Positions 1-12,018 of a DNA stretch of 64,000 nucleotides are shown here, piece by piece (the stretch's first letter is position 1; every line of letters begins with the position of its first letter). The position numbers and the translations under genes are program-made. The notes beneath the pieces are model-generated. The model had not been told where the DNA came from. It saw nothing but the letters and a program-made list of their open reading frames with translations, and made no database searches. Source of the stretch: Echinarachnius parma. Lineage: Eukaryota; Echinodermata; Echinoidea; Clypeasteroida; Echinarachniidae. The stretch covers positions 92,365 through 156,364 of the forward strand of contig JBAMJV010002931.1 in NCBI GenBank assembly GCA_037951105.1, read 5' to 3'.

Positions 1-611
1 TACAAATATTATTGTGTGTATGCAGCACACTTGTCCATGACGTGAAGTTTAAGATTCGGATGTTATTGATGGTCTAATGAATGTATCACTGGCAGTGCCT
101 TCTATTTGATTCCATGACACTCGTAAGTATATATTGCGTGCAAATATCTATTCGGGGTAAGTTAATCATGATGAAGAATTGTTTTGATATCAGAGACTAC
201 AAAGTATCTTCTACTTTTGTATGAGGCATCAGGGCATCAATGGGACATCACATGAAGTTTGAAGCCAGCAATCTGTGCCACGGTTCATGTTCTTGAGGCT
301 TGGAATTGGGGCACTTGTAGATGAAGTGATTGCAGTTTACTTGAGTGAGGTACATGTGCTGAGGAAGATCTTTGCTCCCAGCAATGAAAATAGCAATTTA
401 TTTATATAGCAGATTAATTCAAATTGGCAGTATATTCTGTTTCTGTTTGTGGCAGCTCTTTGTAGGTTTCGTACTGACAAGTCGGTAAGCTCCTTTCTTG
501 AGACACACCTTTCCCTTCATCTGAGATAAAAACATGTCTTGTAGGATACATTTCGTGAATTTGAAGAGTAAGAATCCAAAAAATAAAAACATGGGTCAAT
601 TTGTTCAGAAG
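1..611. other. Non-coding, probably intron or 5' flank
   Basis: No exon, RNA gene or clear repeat was recognised. Since the EGF gene starts mid-protein at 940, this is probably intron of that gene. Confidence 0.4.
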
Positions 612-666
612 ACATAGTATGGCGAGTTGTCCTAAATGTGATTGTCAGAGAAACTTGGAGTTATAC

Positions 667-867
667 TCATCTTTTCACGCAGAAGAAGGTGGAATCATCT
701 GCGTACAAGTACAGTGAATTATCACAGTCATCTCCCAGATCATCGATGAAGACCGAGAATAGCAGTAGGCCCAGTACAGATTTATGGGGCCCTGAGACGT
801 TGATGGAAGTGGAGCAGGATGATTGGTCAGACAAGACGCTCTTTAATCGTTCTGTTAATATTATCAT
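667..867 (-). pseudogene. Reverse transcriptase fragment of a non-LTR retrotransposon
   Basis: The reverse strand encodes about 66 residues ending in FIDDLGD, then LYLYADDSTFFC, which contains the reverse-transcriptase YADD catalytic box. The preceding SGPHKSVLGLLLFSVF corresponds to the usual PQGSVLGPLLF block. Reading stops soon after. It is a dead fragment of a LINE, jockey- or CR1-like by motif style, lying just upstream of the first EGF exon on the opposite strand. Clade assignment is inference. Confidence 0.7.
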
Positions 868-939
868 CTACATGTTTGAATTGTGTTCGTTCAAAAAGTG
901 TGAAATGCCTGAATTCATGAACTGCTTGTCATATTTCAG

Positions 940-1095
940 CCCTTGTAGGAATGGATCCTGCAAAAATGCCATCAACTCTTTCACCTGCAACTGTGAAGCC
1001 GGTTTTAATGGAGTCTTGTGCAAAAGTGAAGTTGACAACTGCATACACCATACGTGCCAGAATGGCAACTGCATCAACCATCAACAAGGATATAC
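940..1095 (+). CDS. Exon: EGF repeat tail plus start of next EGF
   Basis: Acceptor atatttcag precedes it and donor gtaggt follows. It encodes PCRNGSCKNAINSFTCNC, most of one EGF domain, then DNCIHHTCQNGNC of the next, and stops inside that domain at GYT. The exon enters one base before its first full codon, so an upstream exon is needed. The Met-initiated frame from 638 is read-through intron. Confidence 0.8.
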
Positions 1096-2858
1096 GTAGG
1101 TGTTGTTATATTGCCTCGTGTGAGATTATAAACGTTGTTCTTTCTTTGTATACCTTGAAGTATAATAGCGGTACTAAATTTAAACTCTATTCATAAAACA
1201 ATCTTTTTTGAAGAAAAGGGAGATCCATTTTAAGAATTGTCCTTAGTTTTACTTCAAAATAGAATGACAAAACAAGTTTGCTTATACCTAGTGAGTTATG
1301 GTTGTGTATTATATGGTAAGGAAACACTAGGAAATGTTGGTTACAAAACAAAAGCGCAGAATGTAAAGAGGAATTTTTTATTTGTTAGAAGAAACGATCA
1401 AGACAATACAATTATAACAATTTGACATAAAAGGACGAGACAATGGAAATTAGTTTTCAAAATAATGTTCTCCTTAATATTAGCTCAAATATAACGCTAA
1501 TTGCCAATTGTATTTCTTATCTACAAAATAGTAACAACTAATATAAAAAAAAGTAATCTTAATGTTAACTTTGGTGGCAAACTGTTTATAAAAAAACCAT
1601 TAACACTTATTAGAATTGTCAAATGATAGAGTGCTGCTTTGGACAATTTTGGTTAAACAATCAGACCTTTCTTGACGGTGTTTTAGCACAAACTTTCATA
1701 TATATCATTACTTATTTTCAGTTTCATGTAACGGATACCGAAACGTTCATAGGTATTGTTGTCTAATAAGCCCATGATTATCAATCATCATGTACAAATA
1801 ACGGGATACATTTTTAAAAAGTTGATTGTGTGTGCAAATTAAACATTTATTTCAAGATCTATCAACTGTGCGCACAATTTATCACAATTTGCTTTTCATT
1901 GTCATGGTTAAAATGTTTCATTAGGTTTTTGAATTTCTTGCACCCTGACTCGTGCAAATTATTTGTTGGTAGGCCTTTATCATCTTTATACGGGGTGTTA
2001 GAACTCTTGGCAGTTTTGATTGTGAATAATTAACAAAATATTCCATGGATTCTATCAATTTAGAAGTGGAAAATAGCTGAAAAGTGTATTTGTTAGGGGT
2101 ACGGTCGTGTTTCATTATTCACACTTGATTTCACACAATCAATCAATACCTTCTGTACAAATTGAGAAACTGTATGCAAGTCAATAAGTGCGTATCACAA
2201 TGCCAATTATTCTTTTAATCTGTATGTCCACCTGGATTTACAGGGTCTTGCCCTATATCGTGTGCTATTTATGCAGGGCAGTGCATGGTCTGCCAGCTTA
2301 TAAATAGTTGATCTGGACTGTGGTTCAATATATCATGCTCAAACAGATAACATAACCATTGTACGATACACACTTGCGTACACAGTCGTTGACTTGCGCA
2401 CAGCTTTATTTTGTCAAATTTGTGAAATATATTGGAAAATATTCATTAATTGTGTGAAATTGAGAATTAATTATGCCATATCCAACAAAAATGTACACTT
2501 TTAGCCATCTTCTGCTTCAATATGGATATAATCCATGCATTACGTTTTTAATTATTCACAATCCAAAGTGCCAAGAGTTTAATTTTACCTCCCAGTAGAT
2601 TGTTACTTTGTTGTTATGTATCAAGTTGCTGGTAATTAAAGCCACTTAACTATTTGCTTGTGTTTGTGTGTTTTAAATGTACCTCATTTATCTAAATGTG
2701 GTATCATACAGATTTACTAATTTTAGTTTTAAATTGAACGGAAAGTTTAATTAGCACAATGTCCAATGTCTATTATACATTTTGTATTCAATATCAGCAA
2801 CACACAGACAATTATTTTGATGCTTATTTTGCCTTGTTCACTCTCTTTACAAATAAAG

Positions 2859-3126
2859 ATGTGACTGCAACCCAGGTTATTTTGGGAGGTACTGCCAGAG
2901 AGTCCGAGATATGTGTCGGAGGCAGCCCTGTATCTATGCTGTGGAATGCCAACCGCTCATCAATAACTACACGTGTGTCTGTTTAGAAGGCTTCACTGGT
3001 CGCCTCTGTGAAGTAGATATAGACGAATGCATTGCAAACCCCTGTCTTAATGGAGCAACATGTGTGAACGACTGGGGAAGCTACTCATGCCGGTGCCAGC
3101 CTGGATTCCATGGAGATATGTGTGAT
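2859..3126 (+). CDS. Exon: completes EGF, then two further EGF repeats
   Basis: The first base completes the Thr codon from the previous exon, giving CDCNPGYFGRYC, the C-terminal half of that EGF. It continues with RDMCRRQPC...CVCLEGFTGRLC and a calcium-binding EGF starting DIDECIANPC, with hydroxylation pattern CVNDWGSYSC. Donor gtatgt follows CD in phase 0. Confidence 0.85.
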
Positions 3127-4452
3127 GTATGTACATAGTATATGTATCTAAAGAATTAATGGGGTTTATTGTACGCGCCATTTCTCCAATCTCCATTTGT
3201 CAAATTAATTGCCTATGCAGAACATACGAATATACCTCATTTAATAAAAAGCAGATACATTTTCATTGTTCAGATCATTATTAAGACCGGATAAATATAT
3301 TCGTTTTTATTTGAAAATATTTGATATTGGTTGCATTACTATTAAAGATAACGGTGAGTATTGGTCAAACTTAACTTTAGTAACCAAAACCTGCAACATT
3401 ACGGTACAAACTAATAGTTATTACCTCACCATGCTCGAAAAGTATGCACAATTACAAACGACAAAGTAAAACCTCTGTTATCATTCAAAAATAGCCGTTA
3501 CAACTCGAGTGTCAAATTTACTCTAGCGCGAAGCGATAGCGTTCTAGGTCCTAATACGGGACTGCAGTGTGCGGTACGGTAATACATGTACCGTGCATGT
3601 TCATGTGTAACCGCAATCCCCGTTCGTTCGTCTTTCTAACACACGGATAGAAGTCCATGAGTTGCATAATATCACTGATTTTTGCGGAATGGAGGGGAAA
3701 ATCATAATTTTAATCCACCCTATAGTTGGATCACATATTGGAGAGTGAATTGGTGGTAAGTACCGTATCATACGTGTAGTTTTAAGCACAATTAGCGTGC
3801 ACAAACATATCTATTTTCAGTCCTGTATTAGGAGCACCTAGAACGTTAGGGCCTCGCGCTAGCGTTCTCTAAAAAGTGATACCCGGGCGTCAATCTTTTT
3901 ATATCATATTTTGAAAGCAAATTTCACAACAATGAAAACATTTGAAAGGGAATTATTATTATTTCCCATGTTTTTTTCGATGATCTTTCATTTGGAATTG
4001 AAATAAACCAAATCCGTTACAATTAATTTTGGGGGGGGGGGGGCACTTTGGAAATTACCAATACTCACCATTACCTTTAAGAAAGGGGATTCTAACTGAC
4101 TCTTTTATACACCATTGTTTTTGCTGGTCGTCGACGGGCGGGGGACATGGAGAGAGGGGGGGGGGGGGGGGGCTGGGGACAATATCCCCCTCAAATTTTG
4201 AAGTGGAGGGGATTGACCCCCCCCCCCCCCCCCCCCCATTTGTTCATATGTATTACATAATGTGTGTTTTATTCCATGGCTTGCATATATTCGTGTACTA
4301 TATTCAAGTACAATTTCTGTCTTAGGACACCCCCCCCCCCCCTCCGTCGCTTTGCGCCCTCGCAATGTCTATCCGTCACTTTTCAGAGGCTGTTGACGCC
4401 CGATTGTTTTGTAAATGATTTGTGCCTGTTTGTGTATTCACGCTATGAGCAG

Positions 4453-4743
4453 GTAAATATCGATGACTGTGAGGGACACGCGTGTGCCAACGGATCTACT
4501 TGCGTTGATGGTATTAATGGCTATACTTGCGAGTGCTCGGTCGGTCGGTACGGGGCGCTTTGTCAGCTGAGATCCAATCCATGTGACAACACACCTTGTC
4601 TGAACGGCGGGCTCTGTTCGGTTGATGATGATGACTACAGCTGCACCTGTATCGAAGGGTACACAGGGAGGGTGTGTGAAAACAACATCGACGAGTGTCT
4701 GATCGGACAGCCATGTTTGAACAACGCGACATGTGTAGACATG
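4453..4743 (+). CDS. Exon: two EGF repeats and start of a third
   Basis: After acceptor gagcag the frame reads VNIDDCEGHACANGSTC (calcium-binding EGF), then SNPCDNTPCLNGGLC, then NIDECLIGQPCLNNATC, and leaves by a phase-0 donor gtatat after CVDM. A poly-G/poly-C element lies just upstream (4028-4345). Confidence 0.85.
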
Positions 4744-5395
4744 GTATATAATTTTGTACTGGTATAACTTTTAATTTTTGCATCTATTTATCTTTAAAAT
4801 CGTTCTTATAATGCATGTCTTATTTTGTATTAGATAAGCAATCGGTTGTCCCATAACTCTTGGTCTAAACTGGTTTCTTAAACCCTGTATGAAGTTATGA
4901 ATGACTTATTTCCTCAGTAGACTTTAAATAGATTTTGACAGATGGTTTATATATAAAATAAATATTATGTAGAGGATATTTTGAGATTAAATTGTTGCCT
5001 TAATAATTAGGTATTGTTTGTAAATGTATATCATTTATTATTATATGGTCATCTAGCTTTATAAACAAATGATATTTGAATCCAACGTATTGCAATGTTT
5101 GCATAATTATTGAAACAACATTTAATGAATAATGACAACAAATCAACATTTTTATAATCTTATCATATTTTAAACTTCAAATTTAATGTTGTGGATTTGT
5201 ATAAGAAGAATACAATTTACACAGAAATATATTTGAACTTGGATAATATGATGTAAAATTTCAAATTGATATTATTTTTTCTTTCAAGCTAGTCATAGTA
5301 TCTCTTTCGAAGAGTGCAGGGACTAAGTATGCCTTCATGTTGGCCTTTATACTGCCTTGAGTAGAAAATTTACGCAATATTGTGTTCCTCCGCAG

Positions 5396-5540
5396 GTTAA
5401 CGGCGTCAGGTGTATTTGTCAAGCTGGATTTACAGGAGAGGCTTGTGATGCAGAAATAGACGAATGCTTGTCGAACCCCTGTAAGAATGGATCAACTTGT
5501 ATCAACGACATTGGGCGTTTCCGTTGCATTTGTGCTGCAG
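5396..5540 (+). CDS. Exon: EGF completion and one calcium-binding EGF
   Basis: Acceptor ctccgcag, then VNGVRCICQAGFTGEAC closes the previous EGF. AEIDECLSNPCKNGSTC begins a calcium-binding EGF, with CINDIGRFRC as hydroxylation pattern. It ends CAAG in phase 1 at donor gtaagc. Confidence 0.85.
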
Positions 5541-5803
5541 GTAAGCTTTTGTGCATGTTTGACTGTATGTTTGTGTCTGTGTAAATTCCTATGCGCAAAT
5601 TTGTTAGATATCTATAAATCATTATTGGTAATTTTGTGCATATTAATCCACATTAAGCTGTATTTATAAAGTAGTCTTATCATTGACTCGGCTGAACCGT
5701 GATTATATAATAATTGGAAGTATGTCCATTCAAAATGGCAGATAACAACGGAGTATTTTCCCAAGAAGCATACACCTTTTGCCCTGTTTGTCCACTTATC
5801 AAG

Positions 5804-5924
5804 GTCTCACTGGGACACATTGTGACAAAGACATCGCCGAGTGTGCATCCAACCCGTGTACAAATCGTGGCACCTGTGTTGATGAAACTAATCAATACAT
5901 CTGTCAGTGTCCAGAGGGATACAG
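5804..5924 (+). CDS. Exon: EGF repeat
   Basis: The exon begins after 'atcaag' and restores the Gly codon split by the previous intron: G-LTGTHCDKDIAEC. It continues with SNPCTNRGTCVDE and CQCPEGY and leaves in phase 2 (tac ag | gtaaat). Confidence 0.8.
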
Positions 5925-6189
5925 GTAAATGAAACTGCATAATCAGTATTATTATTACTGTTATTTATATTGTTATTATTATCATAATTATTGTACTCAG
6001 TTTAAATGCATTTTCATAAAATATTCATAATCAGTGTAAATTACACAAAGATATTTAAATACAACCATCGCATGAAATATGTTATCTCATGTTATAGTTC
6101 TGATAGTTTAGACCAAGCCCAGATATATTAACAAATTACTCAAAATCAAAATATATTAAATGCATGAAAATGAGCTAAGAAAAAAAGGA

Positions 6190-6250
6190 CTCGGCAGGAA
6201 ACGAACCCGAAACCCCAAGAGTGATAGACCGATGATCAACCATCTACAAA
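6190..6250 (-). repeat. tRNA-like sequence (tRNA-derived SINE or relic)
   Basis: On the minus strand there is a box A-like TGGTTGATCATCGG, then a box B-like GGTTCGTTTCC, followed by a run of T (pol III stop-like). No convincing cloverleaf or anticodon arm was found, so a functional tRNA is not claimed. Confidence 0.4.
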
Positions 6251-6833
6251 AAACCCTTGAATGTGTCATTTATTTATAATTGTTCTGGTCAGTTTCCTTT
6301 AAGATTGAAATTGATTAAAGTGAAACCAGTAAAGTGTCTAACTCCACGAAAATTACTTAGAGCTTCCACATTTCTCTTATACCGTGTTGTTTGGCTTATG
6401 GTAAGAGAAGAATAAAATACAGTTAGATTTGTTTAAATGCCTCTTTAGTATGGCGATATATATCATTGATAATCATTCAGCTCAAGAGCGTTAATAAACG
6501 GTCATAAACCTCATTCATGTTATACAGTTATTCGTTGTAAAAGCTAACGCAAATTTTTGCTTTTTTAACCAGGAAAGCAGTGTTCTTTTTCAATGAAACG
6601 TTTACACATCATTCGGACATATCTTACAATGATTTTGTTAAAGGGTTGATTTCGGGCAATATCTGACACTTTACAGGTGCACCTTTAACAAAAAGCTGCA
6701 TCACTTCGCGTGATCCTTCTCACTTTTCTGTCAAAAGTCAATTTAATTATCCTTGCGTTCGTGCCAAGTTTATACAGCTTCTGACTATGATCAATGAAAA
6801 GGGTTTCATTGGAGCGTCTCTCATTTAGGGGTC

Positions 6834-6905
6834 GGGTATGGTGGCTCGATGGTTGAGCACCGGTCTAGCAATCCAGAGGTCTCGGGTTCGATTTTTCTGT
6901 GGTCA
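6834..6905 (+). repeat. tRNA-like sequence (tRNA-derived SINE head)
   Basis: Box A-like TGGCTCGATGGTTGAGC and box B-like GGGTTCGATTT are spaced as in a tRNA. The 3' part does not close an acceptor stem. Probably the pol III head of a SINE. Confidence 0.45.
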
Positions 6906-7267
6906 TTTTCCATTCATTAACTATATCTCAAAATACTATTTTCTTTATATCATTAATGTTCTCCACCAGTGTTCATAATAAATGGAGTAACATACACTCT
7001 TTAGAAATGAAGCGCAGACAAAATAATACATATACTGTATATACAATATACATGTATAGAGCGAAAATTGCAATAAGCCTGCTATTTTTTTTACCTCTGT
7101 CAACAGATACACCTTTATATAATTCACGTATACAAAGTGCACAATTACCACAAAACAAATGTGTTATTTATAATGCCCGTATTTGAGTTTGATGTATATC
7201 TCGCCTTATTGGCTATTGTTCACAATAGCACGTTATATAAAAAAAAAAAAAAAAAAATTCCACGTGC

Positions 7268-8802
7268 TTAAGCAGCTTAATCACACAAAGGGAACTCAAA
7301 GTAATTCAAGCAACTTGCGTACCGCCCTTTTGGATAGGGTATAAGAAGGGCCCCGCGGGACAGAGTGTCATCTTTTTCATTGTGTGTCACGCAGCTTTCA
7401 ACATCAACGAGCGACGAGTCTGCAAGCTAGATATTGGTAGAGAATTAACGGGGACTTTGAGGCGCTGTTAACCCCTCTATGCCGGGGGTTTGCCGTATAG
7501 CCTGTCTAGGGCCCCGTTGCAGAAAGAGATACAATCGATTGTAAGTTACGATTGATCGTAAGTCAGATCACGTGTTCTAGATGCGCAAATCTGATTGGTT
7601 GAAACGCGTAAATTTTCTGACTTACGATCAATCGTAACTTACAATCGATTGTATCTCTTTATGCAACGGGGCCAAGCAGAGACGAACTTGAATGTCGGAC
7701 GATCGGGGGCCTCGAGCGACAATTCTGCTAAAGGAACGAAGGAAAGCGAGGGCCTCGGCAAGCAGCCGAGATACGGCGGCTGGCTGATACCGTCTCCCGC
7801 CTATCGGGCGGGAATGCTTTGCGACCTCAGCCATTTTTGCCGATGACACCGCAGTGCTAAGCACGCGAGGGCCCATGCCTGTGCGCAGGGTACGGATGGA
7901 GCGATCGAGAATCTACTGCAGATTATCAACCGCAGTGCTAAGCTAGCGAGGGTCCTGTGCGCAGGGGACTGCTCTTTGCCGCTTACTCATCAGGTATTGG
8001 GAATACCTCTCTCCTGATTTTCAGGGTATTTTGGCGAGTGTGCTCTAGATGTCCTTGTCAGGGCTATGCAATTAATCCATCCCTACCTGCTGAGCGGTTT
8101 GGCCAGCCATAGGTGGTTTCCTACCATCATATCAAAGCGCTCTGGCCATTAGTTTACATTAACTTTAGCCGAACAGCCTATTGGCTGTGGTCACATGGTG
8201 CTTACGATGGGTTGCGATGAGCTGCAATGGGTCGATTGTGCATATGAAAGGCGGATATTGTCAAACTAAAGCATAACCCTGTTGTATATAACATTTACAC
8301 TGCAGCTCCCTACTGCAGCTATACAAAATAAACCCTTCACAGCCGCACAGGCTTAGATATTAGAGGGTTTTCGCAAATGCTACGGAGGACATCTAGTAAG
8401 CTAATCTCAGCAGGTGGTCGTACTCGGGTCGAAAATCCCCCTGTACCGTGGAAATCTACGTTCCCGTATTCTTCACTGCGAAACTGCAAATAGATCGCGA
8501 CGGTAGCCAGAGTACGGGTACGGTCACAGCTGACTGTTTCCCCCGTACTCGGCGCTTCCGGATACGAAAGAAGAAGTTGACATCTGAATGGACTTCAAAT
8601 AGTAACTATGAATTAAACCTGTGCTTGTACACTGAAATGAAAGTATCTGTTTGGGATACTTTTAGGTACTGTTTTTCTTTATTTGTCTCTTACTTTAAAT
8701 ATATGACACTCTGTCCAGCGGGGCCCTTTTTATACCCTATCCGAAAAGGGCGGTACGCCAATTGCTTGAATTGCTTTGAATTCCCTTTGTGTGACTAAGC
8801 CG
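7268..8802. mobile_element. 1.5-kb element with ~100-bp inverted terminal repeats
   Basis: The stretch from 7270 to about 7371 (through TCACACAAAGGGAA, CGTACCGCCCTTTT and GGACAGAGTGTCAT) recurs inverted at about 8704-8800 with few differences. The GC-rich interior has repeats such as CGCAGTGCTAAG...GCGAGGG, but no transposase frame was found. It is non-autonomous. Long ITRs would fit a DIRS-like derivative or a foldback transposon; class unresolved. Confidence 0.7.
7509..7673. mobile_element. Palindromic MITE nested in the 1.5-kb element
   Basis: Arms of about 59 bp beginning GGCCCCGTTGCAGAAAGAGA and holding ACAATCGATTGTAAGTTACG are repeated inverted around a 45-base loop. Half or relative copies are visible at 17500-17580, 39390-39440 and 48338-48445, so this is a dispersed family. 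Confidence 0.75.
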
Positions 8803-8944
8803 CAAAAATTACGTAGACTAAGCTACCCTCATCGACTTGTATTTCATTATTACTAATATAATTCAAATTATACTTCATAGGTTATTCGTGTAATTATCTA
8901 ATTATACACATTGTTATACAATTTACCAATTGGATGAATTACAG

Positions 8945-9078
8945 AGGAGCCAACTGCGAGTCGTATGTCAGCTACTGCAACCCTAATCCGTGCATGAATA
9001 ATGGAACCTGTACAGATGCCCTATTGCGATCAGTGTGCGAGTGCCCAGTAGGATATACCGGCAGCCTGTGTGAAATGG
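8945..9078 (+). CDS. Exon: EGF repeat before the pentraxin-like domain
   Basis: Acceptor aattacag. The split Arg codon is restored (GYR-GANCESY), followed by a full EGF: YCNPNPCMNNGTC ... CECPVGYTGSLCEM. Leaves in phase 1 before gtaaac. Confidence 0.85.
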
Positions 9079-9469
9079 GTAAACAACTTGTAAACTTACC
9101 AACACAGTATAGATTGTATCTTGTACATATTATTGGCATCATTCACAACACTGTCTTGACTCTTTTAGGGCCATGAATATACAATAATAGGCTATTTTCG
9201 CAAGTGTGGACGGGGACGTATTTCCCGTCCTCTAACGATGCGAATAGACCGCTTCTGTAATGTATGCGTATGATGTCAGACTCCCCGTTGACAAGCTTAA
9301 CAATAGTTAATAGGTCCCGCAAGCTCCGGCAAACTTAGCTTTTCGGACCTAGTTAATATTGTTAAGCTTGCGACGTGTTACGTCATACGCATTTTGTTCA
9401 CTACCTGTTCACTACCTTTGAACCATTTTCGTGATGAACGTCACATGTTATCCTCCCGCACACAATCAT

Positions 9470-9517
9470 GACAAACACACACACACACACACACACGCGC
9501 ACACACACACACGCACA

Positions 9518-9564
<47 letters not shown>

Positions 9565-9765
9565 GCACAAATACACACGCACAAACACACATACGCACGT
9601 AAACACACACACACACACAGAAACACACGCAAACACACACTTACAAACACATACAAACATACACACACATACGTAAACACGCACACACACACACACACAC
9701 ACACCATAGTTACACAAATACCCACCACATATAGACATACACACGTATTACAAAAAACACACATA
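9470..9765. repeat. (CA)n microsatellite
   Basis: About 290 bases of CA repeat with A and CG interruptions. Frames across it on both strands are artefacts. Confidence 0.95.
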
Positions 9766-9884
9766 CATGTTGATAATGCTCTGATTACGTCATTTTGAAG
9801 ACGGCGTACGGATTTTCCGAACAACCTGAAATCAGGGATGAACGAGTGCTCAGATTGGCCAGACGACGAGAGAGAACCTAAATG

Positions 9885-9972
9885 ACGTAATTTCTTCACA
9901 CGGGCGTAGCGAGTTACGTAATACCTATTCAACTGGGGGGAATTAATGAATAGATCATCCCCCACTTGAATG
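9885..9972. mobile_element. Small MITE, 'acctattca...atagatcatc' family
   Basis: GGGCGTAG...TTACGTAATACCTATTCA followed by AATAGATCATCCCCC. Related copies occur at 19668-19772, 55995-56060 and 60596-60702; the last is nearly palindromic. Confidence 0.6.
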
Positions 9973-10809
9973 GGTATTTCATTTCATTTCATTTCATTTA
10001 TTGACTCATAAAACCAGAACAAGGAAATAATTTACAATGTAAAACAAGACAAATGAATAATACATAAATACAACAATTGTACAATACAAATAAATGAGAT
10101 AGGAATATGAGAAGGGACCATAATTAAAGATAAACAAATCTTGGTGGGTATGGTCCCCAGAGAAGCGACTGCTTCAAAATAAGCACATACAAATACAAAT
10201 ACTAACATAAAAGAAAGGGAGTAGGGGTGAAAAGGGGAGAAGAGAGATTATACCTATATTAACATTACAATAGTGGATCTGGTATCAATGTCATGTCTAC
10301 GCCCGTGTTTCTTCGTCGTCCTCAGGCTTGGGAAAAGTCCGTAATATTACATATACGTGATCTTGCATTTTGGATTTTGCTGTTCTGGAGTTCCTGTTGT
10401 TTTTATGAATTTTGTTGGAACCAATTCTTAAACTCCCATAGATTCTATACATAGCCCATCATGTACCTGTAGAGAAGGATTTAATAGCACAGACAATCTC
10501 CCATCTCTAATGAGTATTCCAGTAAGTTATCTGTTAGGCGCACTCTGTGCATGCTAGGGAACTAATTTTAAATTCTTCATTTTACTGCCTAATTCATATT
10601 GATTGAAAAATGAGCAGGGACAAACAAAAATTGTTTCACTCCAACTAATACGACTTAAATAACAATAAAACAAATTAGATAGAGTCATGATGAAATTGAA
10701 GTGTTTGAACGTTCCCCATCTTATGAATCGATATTTAATACTATTCATACATGTTTCATTTGTGCCCATAATCTGAAAGGATTCATTTTGTTGCTTTCCT
10801 CTGTATTAG
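9973..10809. other. EGF-gene intron
   Basis: Starts with a tandem ATTTC run (9978-10000) as at retroposon 3' ends. No exon was recognised. Confidence 0.4.
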
Positions 10810-11026
10810 TATTACCTACAAATGTTGACTTGATGCTAACTTCTGACACACCTCATCTCAGTCACCGTGCCATATTCAACAGCCAGACCCAGAGCGTCAC
10901 CGTGTCATTCTGGATTCATGCTAGTCCATCCTTCAGGAACAAGGCAGGATCGTTCCTAAGTGTCCAGACAGGGAACGTAACATTTGGACTAGGGAACCTC
11001 TGTAACATCACATTTTTCATCAACAG
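10810..11026 (+). CDS. Exon: pentraxin/LamG-like domain, part 1
   Basis: Acceptor ctgtattag, phase 1 in. It contains the strand-rich block TVSFWIHASPSFRNKAGSFL, then SVQTGNVTFGLG, which resembles the early strands of pentraxin/laminin-G folds. Leaves in phase 2 (aac ag | gtattt). Confidence 0.75.
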
Positions 11027-11334
11027 GTATTTACGTTTTCTTCAAATGATAATAATGGTTTAATTCTAGAACAACTTATTTTCTAACTTGCTATCCTATC
11101 AAACTATAAAATATTTGTTATTGTAGGCTAGTTCATAAATAATTTGTTTGAAGAATTAGCAGTCACTAGCTTCAAACATGGGATAAACCCCCCTTTACCA
11201 ACCTCACTGCCCATACATGCAGATAATACATAATGGCAACATATCTAAGGGTGTATGCACATATCTTCCTCCTTTCGCCCTGTCTATGCATCTGTGAAAA
11301 TTGAAAACACTTAAAGCGAAACGAAACGCTGGCA

Positions 11335-11735
11335 TTTCCATACTTCCTGTCACTTCTAGTCGTATATTTCCTCTTGGGTATCACTAATAATGAAAATAAT
11401 CAATGTTTTTAAAACCACTATCCATACTGTTTGACTGGCAACTGGAGGCTGCCTTGTTTTCCTACGGTACCGTATGAAACGTCATCTGAGTGAATCTGAG
11501 CGTGCACTAACAAAAGCGGGTTATGTTGTTAAATCTGCTGCTATGTCAGTGGTTACGTAACCCACTTTTGTTGATGCAAGGTCAAATGACGTTTCATATG
11601 GTACAGTTGGAAAACATGGCAGCCTCCAGTATTCAGTCAAAACAGATAAAAGAGGTTTAAAAAATATTAATTATTTCCATAATTATTGATACCCAAGAGG
11701 ATATACGACTACAAGTAACGGGAAGTATGCACTTA
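11335..11735. mobile_element. ~400-bp imperfect palindrome in EGF-gene intron
   Basis: The left arm has tcgtatatttcctcttgggt, GGAGGCTGCC and TATGAAACGTCAT. The right arm has the same in inverted order, ending CCCAAGAGGATATACGA. It folds around about 11540. No coding frame; likely a hairpin MITE. Confidence 0.65.
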
Positions 11736-11818
11736 CAAGTAACAGTTAGGGGAAATGCCAGGGATTAATGAACTAATATTCACAAACCTATTTCAATCTA
11801 TTATTTGCTTTTGTCTAG

Positions 11819-12018
11819 TGGTGAGAGGGGATTCAGTGGAGCTTCACTGTGTGATGGACAATGGCACCAGATCACAATGCATGTCCCTGAACTACGTCGT
11901 CTTGATATTATCATCGACAGAGCAAACATCTTTACCAGTCTCACCGGAGATTCCGTTACAGTGAAACCATCTTCCGAAATTGCTCTCATCATTGGCCATG
12001 ATGTTATAACCCGAGGAG
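11819..12018 (+). CDS. Exon: pentraxin/LamG-like domain, part 2
   Basis: Acceptor tttgtctag. The split Ser codon is restored (NS-GERGFSG). The core motif SLCDGQWHQITMHV matches the LamG/pentraxin 'DGxWHxI' strand. The classical pentraxin signature HxCx[ST]WxS is not present, so a divergent pentraxin-like or LamG-type domain is the safer call. Leaves in phase 1 before gtaagg. Confidence 0.8.

Larger units (their letters stand above)
5925..8944. other. 3-kb intron of the EGF gene
   Basis: No exon seen. It holds a degenerate tRNA-like sequence on each strand (6190-6250, 6834-6905) and a 1.5-kb inverted-repeat element (7268-8802) with a nested palindrome. Confidence 0.6.

Noticed and set aside
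638..940. Met-initiated extension of the first EGF exon
   Set aside because: A good acceptor at 931-939 and a change to non-EGF sequence indicate intron read-through.
9401..9965. Long open frames across CA-repeat DNA on both strands
   Set aside because: They encode only alternating Cys-Val or Thr-His from a microsatellite.
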